A DNA stretch of 64,000 nt from Pelagophyceae sp. CCMP2097 (Eukaryota; Sar; Pelagophyceae). Location of the stretch: positions 386,573-450,572 of the forward strand of contig MU657173.1 of NCBI GenBank assembly GCA_026770575.1, in the 5' to 3' direction. The notes beneath the pieces were generated by a model. It saw only the letters and a program-made list of their open reading frames with translations. It did no database searches and was not told the DNA's origin. A program made the position numbers and the translations under genes. Numbering within the stretch: the stretch's first letter is position 1; each line of letters begins with the position of its first letter. Of the stretch, positions 31,301-43,300 are shown in pieces.

Positions 31301-34300
31301 TCGCTGGCGTTGCGCGACGATTCGTCGCAGGTCACGCCGAGCCGCTCGACGCTCTTGCGGCAGGCTCAGGGAGGCGTCGCGGATCTCGTTCGGCGCGCAT
31401 GCGAATCTTCGGTCCACTTTTCCAACGCGCTCCTTGCCATCGACGGCATCATCGTAGACTCGTTTGCCAAAGGAGACGAATACGCCGCTTCGCTCGATGT
31501 GCTGAGGTCGTTGTTTGATGCTTACGCGTGGCAATACGAAAACTACGCCACCGCCGAATCCCAAGTCGAGGCGCGCGCGGCGCGGCCAGAGTGCTGGCGC
31601 GCGTTAGCAGTGGCCGCGTCGCTGGACGCGCAGCTCGTGCACCGAGACGTCGAACGTCTCAGGAGGTGGCGCTTGGAGCTCAACTCTTCCCGACCGCGCG
31701 GGAGCTGCGGCGCCATCGAGTGCGCAACGCGGCGGCTGCGGCAGACGCTCGCCGGCGCGACTCGGAAATTTAGAGGCCAAATACGAGCCAATGCTCTCAA
31801 TTGCGCCAGACTCCACGCCTCGGCCGCTTTGCGCGTTGCGGTTCGTGCAAACCTCGTTTTAGACGAGCAGCCGGAAGAGCTGCGCAACTTTGCGCGCGCC
31901 GCCGCAGACGTCGTCCTCGCGCGCGCGTTTGCGTGGCCCGCGGTGGACGCGCTTGCCGGCGCGGCGCTGCATTTGCACAAACTCTTGAAAAGCGACGCTC
32001 TCGCCGACGACGACTTCGACGCAGTCGTACCGGGCGACGACGACGACGTCTTCGAGCCGGAGATACCCAAAGGGGCGGCGCGGTCCCTCGACGACGTTTC
32101 GGCGCCGGCGCTGACGGCGAGCGACGTGGCCGCTGGCCGCACGGACATTTGCGTCTCCCTCGCGCAGCTCGAGGCGCAGGCGGGCCTGCGCAAGTTCAAG
32201 GTGGCGCGGCACGTGGCCTGGCGCGACGGCCGCCTCGGTGGGGCGCACGCGCAGGTGGACGTTGAAGTCGCCAAAGTTTCCAAAATCGTCTTCGTGCTGG
32301 CTCGGACGCTCGCGGGCCAGCGCTTCGTCGCCGCCGCCGACGACCGCTACGACGACGCCTGGCGCATGGTTGAAGATTTGGAGCCGCAGCGAAGGAAGCT
32401 TGATGGTGTCGAGGAGACGGCCGCAAAACTCGCCGACTTGAGAGGCCTGCTTGGTGTCGTCGCAAAGGAGGTCCAGGCCATCGAGCGCGGCGAGGGGCTG
32501 CAGGCCGACGGCGAAGGGTGCGACGCGACTGGAGCGGCCGAGGGTCGCACGCGCGAGGTGGAAGACTTTCCCGTCGAGGCGGTGGTGTGGCCGCACGACG
32601 CTGCTTTGGCGGTGGACGTGGCGTGCGCGCGCGTCTTCTTTTCGCGCGCGGAGCTCTTATGGAACATGATCGCCCGGTGGCGCGAACTGCACGAAGGGTG
32701 GCTTGGGCAACCGCTCCTCCACGTCGACGGCGACGCTTTAGACGCCGAGTCCAGACTCTTTGCGCGCGAGTCTGCCGCGTTAGTTGAGCGTTTAGCCTCG
32801 CCCTGCCATGGGGACGACGCCTACGACCCTCAAGGTCAGATTTCCGAAACGGCTGATGGCTCGGGCCGCACTGCTTCTCTTCCGCCGCGCGGCGGCGGCG
32901 CGGCGCAGCGCCTGCTCCGCGAGACGCGCGAGTTCCGCAGTCTGGTGCCCGTGGCCATCGAGCTGAAGAACCCGGATTTGCTCTCGCATCATTGGGCCAA
33001 GCTCACTCGCCACGTCCTCGCCTCGGCCGCCGCGCCGCCCGACGACGACGACGCCGACGACGCGCTCTCCTTCCGGCCGGCGACGACGTCTTTGGATGAC
33101 CTCTTAGGATGCGGAATTTCGAAGCACGCGGCTTTCGTGCATACGCTCGGGACGGCCGCGACAGCCGAGGCGCACATCGGCAGCGCTCTGAGGACCCTCG
33201 CCGGCGCCTGGGACTCCGCGCAGCTGCCCGTCGTCCTCTTCGCCGACGAGGGCAACGACGGCGTGCCGCGGGCCGAGCTGGGTCCTTTAGACGACGTCCG
33301 AGCTTTGGCCTCGGAGCACCGCGCCGCCCTCAAGGTGATAGACTGCGGCGACCACGGCGCCGCTCTCCGGCCTTTGATCTTGGCCTGGCGCCGCCGTTTA
33401 GACGTCCTTTTGGCCACTTTGGCGAGGGCAGAAGAGCTCGATGTCGGGCTTCGAGCGCTGAGGCCGTTGATTCCCGACTTTGGGAGGGTTTTCAAGTACG
33501 CCACGACGAGGCTCATCTACACGAACCGCACCTGGCACGACGCTCTCGAGGCCATCTCTCAAGATTCGCGGCCGCTCTTGCTCATCTCGGACGACGGATT
33601 GATGCACGATGACGTCGAGGGTCACCCACCTTCAACCCGGCGTCTAGACGGCTGGGTCCACGACCTCCGCTTCCTGGACGAGCTCAGGTTCGAGCTGCGC
33701 GACTATCTCGCAGCGAAAAGAGCGCACTTTGCCCGGTTCTACTTTCTGTCTGATGCCCATCTGACTCAGGCCTTGGGCCAGCTCAGAGTGCGCTTCGGTT
33801 CGTTGGCCGGCGTTGCGCGCGCGGTCCCGACGCTCTTCCCGGGCGTGTGTGCGATTGAGCAGTCGGTCCCGAGTGCAGACGACGACGAGGCCTCTTACGC
33901 TTCCTCGGAGGACGCGGACGTTGCCGCTTTCAACGCAGCAGAGGCCCAAATGCCCGCGGCGGGCGCGTCCCAGCGATTCGCCGAGGCCACGAAAGCCCCG
34001 AGAATCGGCGCCGTCGTCGACTCTTGTGGGGAGAGGCTTGTTTTAAGGCCCGTCGCCGTTCGAGGCGTCCCGGAGGAATGGCTCGCCGCTTTACAGCGAG
34101 AAGTGCGGGATGCTCTCAAAGCGGCGTTGACGCACGTCCTCCGGCTGCAGCTGCGGCGAAGAGCTCGGGATGCGGACCACGTCGTGGACGAGAGCGCGGG
34201 CGCGCCGGCGCAGGTGCGCATTTTGGCCGAAAGGGTGAGATGGACTGGCGACATTTCCGCGGCGCTCTCTTCGACGATCAAGCACGGCGATGTCAGTTTC

Positions 34301-37300
34301 CTGACGGAGTGCTGCGCCTTGTTCCACGCGATCGCTCGCCAGCGCGCAAAGGACGTGCGAGACTACAGGGCGGAAACAGTGCAATCGCACTGCGCAGCAC
34401 TCCCCGGCTCGAGCGCGGCGGCGCCACCGAGGTGGCGCGTCGTCGCGGAAGAGGCCCTGCTCATGCTGGCCATCCAGCACGCCGAGGCTGGGGATGCTTT
34501 GCAGGCGGAGGCGCGGGATGTGACGTCGTTGGATGATTGGGCGTGGCAACAGCACTTTAGATTTTATGCCATTACGCAGGCCGAGGCGCACGACGTCGTC
34601 GGGTTCACCGCCGGCAGCGACCGCGCACGAAGAGGGTCGGACGCGGCGCACTTTGCGTCTTCGCTTTCCGCGAAAATTAAAGCGCGATCTGAGGTCGGTG
34701 CCATTTCGAGACTCGGGCCGGTGGTCACCGCCGCAGTCGGCGGCGAGTACGTCGGTTCCACAGCGAGGTGCTACCTCACGCCTTTAGCGCAGCGGTGCGT
34801 CCTCGCCATGCTGAACGCTCTCCGGTCGCTCAACGGCGTGGCTTTGCTCGGCCCCAAAGCGGGGGGCAAGGCCGAGACGGTGGCGTCGCTGGCGGGCGCC
34901 CTGGGCACCGCCGTCGTTTTACGCGGCAGCGGCGCGATTTTAAACGCGGCGGACGGATCGGCCGTGACGTTGACGCGCCTCTTCTGCGGCGCCGCCGCGA
35001 CAGGCCACATTCTCCTCTTCGACGTGGCGACCGACGAGGCGCCCAAGCTCCTCAACGCCATTGCGGCGCACATAGACGCCCTCTCGACGGCCGTCCGCCT
35101 GAAAGCGGCGAGCGTAAACTTTTCACCGCTCGCGCCGCCCGTGCCCTTCAACAAGTTCAGAGCAGAAGACGACCACTGGCGCGACGCCATGCCGTTGATA
35201 GTCGTCAAGTTGTCGGGCGACGCGCATCGGAACTCGGACGCTCTTCTCCGAGGGGCGGCGGGCAGGCGGCTGCGGGCCGTGGCGCTGAATACGCCCGATG
35301 TCAAGGTTCTAGTCCACCTCGAGCTCCAGCGCCTCGGCTTCGCCGCCCAAGTCGCAGAGTCGGCGGGCTTTGCGATTTCGGCTTTAGTGCACTGCGCCAA
35401 CGCTTTGAGCCTTGGGGTGGTTTTCGGCTTGAGGGAGGGTGTCAAAACCGCGCAGCACGCCGCATTGCTCCTCGCCGGCCAGCAGGTCCTCTCCTTGGAG
35501 ACGGCGGCGGAGCGCGACTCCGCCGTTGCGCGCTTCCGCGTTTTGTACTCCGAGAGTTTTGTATGCCAGGAGGCGCGAATTTCCGAGGAAGCGCGCTTCC
35601 GCGTTTTGTATGCCGAGGCGCGAATTTCCGAGGAAGCGCGAATGCGGCGGAGTTTGCTCTTTGCGGCTCGTCTCATCTTTTGCATCAACGTCCACGATGC
35701 CGACCGCGCGGCCATCCTGGCAATCGTCGACGACGTCTTCCCCGCCGAGTACGCAGACGCGGCGGCTCTGACCGCCGAAGACGAGGACAGCCGTCGCCAC
35801 AGGCAGCGCACCGCCTTCTTCGAGGCGCACCGCGGCCCCCCGACAGCAGCGCAGACTTCGGCCATGGCGTCTCTCGGCGCGGCGGTGGATCTCGGCGCGG
35901 CGGCGATCGTAGCCGAGGCGGGCGCGGGCAAGACGGCGTGCATCGACGCCGTGGCCGGGGCTGCGGGCAAGGTCATCTTGCACACTGTTGCGCCTGCGTC
36001 TTTGCCCTTCGATTTGTGCTTCGGCGCAGACGGCATCGCGGCGCGTCTGCTCCGTCTTTCAAGTCGCGCGGCAGACGCGGAGATGCCCGTCGAGAGGTGG
36101 ATACATCTCGACGGGGGAGTCGACTCAGAGGCATTGCTCCTCCTCCTCTTCGACGAGCTCGCCAAAGCCAAGCCCGACCCCTTTGCGGACCTCGCCAAAG
36201 GCCCCGCAAGCCGGCGCGTCCGCTTAGTCGTCGAGACGGACGCTCTGCCGGACGCGAGCCCGGCGCTCCTCTCGAGGATTTCGATAGTGCACCTCGCTTC
36301 TTTCGGCAAGCAGGCCGCCGAGGACGCGGGGCACGCCTCGGCCGTTGCGCGCGCCTGGTTCGACCGCAACTTGCGCGTCGCGCTCGAGGAAAGCGGGCGC
36401 GGGGACGTTTACGACGAGCTCGACTCTCTCCTCGCCGAGATGCCTCTCTCAAACGCGCTGAACAAGGCGCGCGCGTACGACGCTTTACGAGGCGCGGCAT
36501 CGCGCGATTCCAGCGCGGACGACGCGCGGCGGTTGAATGCGATGTGTACGCTGGCCGCTTCCTTGCTCGACCCAAACGACAACCTGGACCGTTCCGAGAA
36601 CCAAACCGCGCGCGAGGCGGCGACGCTCGCGCTGGCCTGGGGCGTCGCCTGGGGAGTCTTCGGACACGAGCTGTGCAGGGCCGAGGCCGGCGATTCATCG
36701 GACTGCGTGGCCTGGCTCGGCACCTTTTTTGAAAGCGACTGCGACGAGGTCCTCCTCGGCCAAGCCTGCGCCGGACTCGCCCCGAGGCCGGACCTCAGCG
36801 GATTCGTGCCCTGGAAACACCTCGCCGAGCGCGCACCCGCCGCGCCGGAACCGGAGTTGCTGCGAGACGTCGTCGTACCGTCGGACCGCTTCGAACGCGC
36901 ATGTTTCCAACTCCGCTTGTTGGGCCGCGGCGGGCCGCGCGAGCGCGCGGCGCCGGCGAGGGCGCTGGCGATGATCGAGGCGGCGGAGCCGGGCGTCGGG
37001 GCCTCTGCTTTGGCTCGTTTCTTTGCGGCGCGAGTCGTCGCGGGCGTCGATTTTAGAGGCCAAGTGGCTACGGCCTGCGTCGGCGCCGCCACGACGGCCG
37101 AAGCTGTCAGGGCGACTTTAATGCGGCGCCTCGCGCCGAGCCGCGCCCTGGGCGACGGCGCGCGCGGCGGCGGCCTGGAGCGAAGGTCGGCGCGGCATCT
37201 CGGCCGCAGCGCTGCCGACGACGACTTGAGCGCAGACGTCGAGCGCTGCACCTTATTTTCGCCCGTCGGAGGGTCCGTGGCCGCGTCGGCCAAGCTCTAC

Positions 37301-40300
37301 GTCGTAATCGACGACGTCTCGCTCGGCGCGGCGGGCGGCGGCGGCGCCGCGCAGCTGGCGCGCGCAATTGCGGCGCACGGTGGAAGGTGCCACGTCGACC
37401 TCGAGCAGGCCACGAACCTCGCCGGCGCCACGTTCGGCGACGACGATCAGCCAGTGGCAGTGCGGCAGATTCTGGGCGTCGACTTGATCGGCGTCGCGTC
37501 GTCTCGCAGAGTCGAGGCGCGGTGCCGCGCAGCGTTTTCGCCCGTCTCCCTCGCGCGGCCGAGCGAGGCCGACCTCGCCGCGATCTTCGTCGGCGTTTCC
37601 AGGCGCGCTTTGCGATGCGATGCGATGGACGTCGAGCTGAAGTTGCACGCGGCTGCCATCTGCGGGATGACGCACCTCGCGGCGCGCGAAAACCTCAAAG
37701 CGGTCACGTCCGTGCTCCACACGCTCTCGCGCGTCGCGCGTGCGCTCGCTTTGGGTTTGGACGGCGAGAAGCGCCTGCCCCTGGCGCGCTTGATAGCGCA
37801 CGAATTGTGCCGAGAACTCCGAGACGCGTTCCAATCGACCAACGTCGGGTCCTTCAAAGGCGGCAAGACGCAGTTCGACGAGCTGGTCCGCCCGGCGTTT
37901 AGCCTTGACGGCGGCGCCGACGCGTTTGCAAACGTGCGCGAGATGTTGGTCGAAGCTTCGCCCGGCGGGCGGTGCTACGACCGGCGGCGGCGCGCGGCGT
38001 CTGTCGTGAGCGTCCGCGTTTCTTCCGTCGTCGAGGCCATGAACGCGGCGCGGCTCCTCACCGCGCATCCGCCCGTGGCGCTGCCTTGCCATGGGTCGCA
38101 CCACGTGGCGCGGTGCGCTCGGGCTTTAGCGGCGCACGGGGTAATCGTCCTCGCGGGCGAACGCGGGTCTGGTCGAAGGTCCGTCGCGGTCGCGGCGGCG
38201 CACCATTTAGGCATGGCCGTGGTGCACGCGCCGCCGCCGCCGCCACCGCGAGACGGCGCGAAATTACGATTGCCCCACGACGATAAACGCGACGACGCCC
38301 GGACAGACGCGCGCTTCGCTTTGCAACCCGGCGGCGACGCAGCCTGGGCCGCAGTCTTCCGCAAAGCCCTCTTCGCAGCCGGCGCCGGCGAGGACGTGGT
38401 CGTTGTCGTCGCAGACGACGCCTGGCGAAGTTCGGCGGAGACGGCCAAAAGATTGGATGACGTTCTCGCTGCTATCGAATCGGGCGCCGTCTGCGACTCT
38501 ACACTTTTCAGAGGTGAAGACGAGGCGCACATCGTGCAGGAGCTCGCGGCGGCGGCGATGCAGGCGCAGGCGCAGAAGCAGGCCGAAGAGTCGGCGATGG
38601 AGGACACCTTCTCGGCCGACCTCAAACGGCCGCGGCTGCGGCGCTACACGAGCCCTACGGAAACGCCGGCGCCGCCGGCGACGCACGGGTCGCTCGAAGA
38701 GCGCGCGGCGCTCGACGCGTTTGCGGCAAAGGTGAGGGCGCATCTCAAACTCGTCGTCTGCTGCGACGGAGGTGATCCGGTGTACGCAGCCGAGTCGTAC
38801 GCGAGACACGCTTCATCTGCAGAGGCCAAGGAATGCCTGAAAAGGTTGCTTCGAAAAGCGACCATCGACCGAATTGAGTTCGATGACTTGGAGTCGACCG
38901 CTTTCAATCTTCTCAGCCCTTCGAGCGACGGCCGAACACCTTCTCTTGCGGCGTGGCTCTCGCGGCCGAGCGTCGACGTCGCCCTCCAGCTCCCAAAGAG
39001 GTTCAAGAAGAAGTTCGAGCTCTCGCAGGCCGAGGCCTTATTGAGAGGCGTCGGCAGAGCGGCGCAGCAGCTCGAAGAAGCGCTGCCGGGCCCGGCGAAA
39101 AGAGCGTTGGCGAAGAGCTGCGCCGAGGCGTACGCCGTAGCTTCGAGGCACGTTTCCGTGGACCCGTGCTCGTTTCGCGCTTTAGTCGTGGCCGCCGCGA
39201 CGGTCGCGGCGTGGCGGTCCGAGGCTTTGCTATCTACGTCTGCCTTTGTCGACGCGGGCCTCTGCGCTTTAACAGACGCGCACGGCGCGGCGGCGCGGCT
39301 GACGAGCGACGCTCAAAAAGCGAGGAAGGACGCCGCAATTGCGTTTGCGGATTCGAACGCACACGCCGCGGCTTGCCACGACTGCGTCGACGGCCTCGAA
39401 TTGCAAGAGGCTCGAAAGCTCGAAAGCGCGCCGGTCAAGGCGCAGGCTTATGAAGCGCGCGATTTGGCGATAAAGGCGCACGACGCCGCCGCTTCGGCGA
39501 CGCACGCCGCCGTCCTGGCCGCGGTGCAGGCAGTCCGCTCCATTTCCCGCGACGCCATGGGGTCCGACGAGGCGCCAAAGCCGCGGTTCGTGCGCCAATG
39601 CCTAGAGGCGCTGGCCTTGGTCATGATGGATGCGGCGCCGTCGGTTGAAGCGGGATGGGCACGGTTCACTTCAGGAAAAAGCCTTTCAAACGCTCTTGTA
39701 ATATGGCTCGCTGTGGCCCCGCACGCTGCGAGCGGCACGCCACCCCCGGCCGCGCGCGCACGGCGCGCCGCCGCGGGCGCCGAATCGCCGTCGGACCGCG
39801 CCGCGGCGCTGCTGGCCAAGTGGTCCGCCGCCGTAGCCGCGGCCCAAGGGCTTGTCGAGCCGCCGGAGACCGGGGCGGGCCACATGCGCAGGAAGATGGG
39901 CTTCGATGGCAAAAACGTCGGCGCGCCCTGCGGCAATCTCGCCCGCGCCATGGTCGCCCACTGGAACGCGCTGGCTGGAGAAACCACTGTATCAGCTTTC
40001 CGAACAGTCTGCCGCGCCGAGACGGACATCATTTCAGCGTGCAGGGTGGAAGCTCTGGACGACGACGCCATTTTGGCGGCCAAGGCCTGCCTGAAAGCGA
40101 CGGTCTCCGCCGTCGGCGACCGGAAAAAACAGGGCACAGACTCGAACGCTTTAGCCGTGGCGCACGAGCAAATGGCGCGCGCCGCAGCCGTGCGTTTCCA
40201 GGAATTCACGGCGACTTTAACGCGCTGGGACGGCCGGGCGGCGGCGCTGGCTTGTTCGCACGCCGGGCTGCCCGCGTCGAGCGCGCTGGCTGCGGCGGCG

Positions 40301-43300
40301 GTGACGTACGGCGCGCAGCTGTCCAACGCGCCGTCCAAGGCGCCGCCGCTCTTGAGCGCGAGGACGCCGCGGCAGAAGCGTCTGGACAAGGCGACGTCGC
40401 CGAGATGGGTCTTGTTGGACGCTTTAAACCGAACCCTGCTCGGGTCGCCCTTGCGACGCCAGGACGCCGCCGGCCTGCCGGTTGCGTTTCCGCCTCTGTG
40501 CGCGGCCGTCACGGACGAGGCCTGCGACGGCGGCGGCGGCGGCGACTACGGCCTACCTCTTCGGCGCTGGGCCTCGCAAGGCCTTTTGCAGGGCGGTTGC
40601 GGTGGCGATTTGGCCTTTGCCGTCGCAGCGGCCAACGCGCCGGATGGCATGCGGGTCCCCGTCCTCGTCGACCCCGACGGCGACCTCTCGATTTGGCTCG
40701 ACGGCGTCTACGACTGCACGCGGGGCGACTCGCAACTTGCTCGGATCTACTTGTCCGCAGACGGTTCTGCGTCCCTCGTCGAGCAGTCCACGGGTGGCCT
40801 AAGGCGAAAGCAGGACGACGCGCCGATGCACGCCACGCCCTTTTGCGCGGCTTTGCACGAAGCTTTAAAAGGTGGAACGTACCTGGCTATTGTTGTCGAG
40901 CTCCCCGACGACCTCGCTGGCATCGGCAAAGTCCTTTCCGCCGCAGAGCCCGTGCTCCGCGCGAGGTTCGAGGCGCAGGCGTCCCCAGACGCTTTAGCTG
41001 CGGCGCTGGACGGCCTAGTTGGCCGCGACGGCAGCGACGACATGCCGTTGGAGCCCAGACTCAAGTCCCCACCCAAGGCGATGCGCAGCCCAATCGAGCC
41101 GGCGAGGCGGGCGTCGGACCGCGCCGCCACGCCAACGAGGCGGGCGTCGGACCGTTTGGCCACGCCAAAGGAGGAACCGCCGCGGAGCGCCGCGCGCCTC
41201 TTCTTTCGGACGTCTTTGCGCTTTGACGACGCCCAAAACGCGCTGCAGAAACAAGTGTCGCCGTCTTGCTTCGCTTTACTGACGATGATCGACGGCGCGT
41301 CGAACGACGCCTGCGGCCGTCTGGTGACCCTTTGCACCGTCGACGCCGACGCTTTGAGGGAGCCAAAGTGGCGAGGCACCGTCGCGGCGACGTTGGCGGC
41401 GGCGGCCAAGGCGCGCGCGGCGGGCTTGACGCTGCAGGAGGACGAAGACGCTTTGCTCGAGGCGGCGGCGGGCATGGACGACTTGGCGCTCGCGGCTATT
41501 GACGACGAAACGCCCCACGTCGTCGCCGCCGCACGGAGGAGGGCGGCGTCGGAAAAGCGCTTCACCATGGCCCTCGACCAGGCCCTGCGCGCTTTTAGGC
41601 GCCGCGATGCTTTATGTTTGCGGTTCAGGCCGTACTGCATCGCGGTGGCAGATGTGATCAAGGCCTGCGCCGCGGACGGCGGCGCCTCGGGCGCTTTTGC
41701 TCTCAAGGCGCACGCTGCAAGGCTCATGGCGTGGGTGATGCACCATGTCGACGCGACAGGCGCCGTGCCCACCTTCGAACAGGACCCCGCAGTTGTCGTC
41801 GAAATTACGAGAGCAGCGTGGTATCTGGTGAGGCCCAACGTGCCCTCGGCAGAAACGCTGCCGCGCCTACTTGCCATTGCCGCCGCGACGCTCGAGCACC
41901 GCGCGCAGCTCGCCACGGCGCTCGACTCTTCGAAAGAGTCGCACCGGTCGGTTCTCTCGGACAAGTCGACCCTCGACGCAGTCGTCCGCTGCAGCGATCC
42001 GGGGCCCGCCCTCGCACTCCTGGCGCAGGCCGACGCCGCGGGCGGCCGGCGAGCTGCGGGAACAGCGGACGCCGTCGTGCGGTCGTGGCTCGCGCTGGAC
42101 GGGGCCGAGGCGCTGGAGGCGTCCGAGGCGGTGGAGGGGGCCGAGGCGGTGGAGGCGTCGGCGGCTCTGTGGCCGCCGGCGGCGGTCCGGCGCGAGCTGG
42201 CGCTTCTCGAGCTGGACCTCGGCGACCTGCGTGGCCTCTGTGAGGACGTGGCTTCGCACGCGGCGTCGTGGGAGGAGTTGTCCCTGCGAGGCACTTTTTG
42301 CGAAATTGTTTTTGGCGTGCAAGTTTGCGCTTCGGACCGCGCGCCTCCTGAATTAGCGCAGAAATTCTTTGGCGACCCGGCTCACGTCTCGCGGCAGCGC
42401 ACCCTGAAACGCGCGCCAAAGGCAAAGGCCGCGGGCGCGGCGCGCGAGGCGGCAAAAGCGGCAGCGGCGGACGTTGTGCGCCAAGTCGGCCAAACGTCCA
42501 AAGTGGAATCCGCGGTGGAGGCGGCCAGGGGTGCGCTCGAGGCGGCCACCGAGGACGAGGACGAGGAGCCCGGAGAGCCGGAGCCGGACGCGGAGCCGTT
42601 TTCCAAGCTGCTGCTTCTGCGCGCGTTTCTGGGTCCCACGCAGCTCCCCAAAATCGCCCGCGCGCTCGCAAAGGCCGTCCTCGGCATCGACGCCGACGCA
42701 AAAGCCCACTGCTGCGCGCCCGACGTCTGGCCACCGCGCAAACCGGTGGTGAAGGAGGGCGTCGCGGCGGTCAAGGAGGCAAGTGTCGACGAATTCCACG
42801 AGTTTCGCGCTTTCGACGACTCGACGGCGGCGAGTGCGGCGCACTTTTTATGCGCGGCGGCGCGCGCCGTCTCGTCAGCGCAGCCTGTTTTGGTGCGGTG
42901 CAGTGCCGACGTTGATTTTGCAGAAGATGCTCTCCGCGGCGCCGCAATCCTCTTCCGCGACGCCGCAAATTCCGAGTCCGACGCCGCCCCCGCCTTGTTG
43001 GGGCCGGCGATCCTCCACGTCATGCTCGGCGCGCCGGCGGCGCTGGACGCAGCGGTGGCGGCGATGAAGCGAGCGAGGGCGTCGGGCGAATGGGTCGCGC
43101 TGATTCATTGCCAACTTTCGCCGCTCGACCGAATCGCGGCGGCGCTGGAAGCTTTGAAGCGGTCCGACTTTGAGCACTCGGCGACGGAGGCGCAGAAGCA
43201 TCGCTCGGCGACGTTTCGTCTCTTTGCGTTTGCGTTTGAGAGTCACGGCTCGAGTGGCGCTTCGGTGACTCGCGCGCTGGAGCGGTGCTGCGGGGCGCGG

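Noticed and set aside
34768..36732. Long plus-strand frame inside the dynein-like gene
   Set aside because: It is a frame-shifted shadow of the dynein frame, Arg/Gly-rich with no motif.
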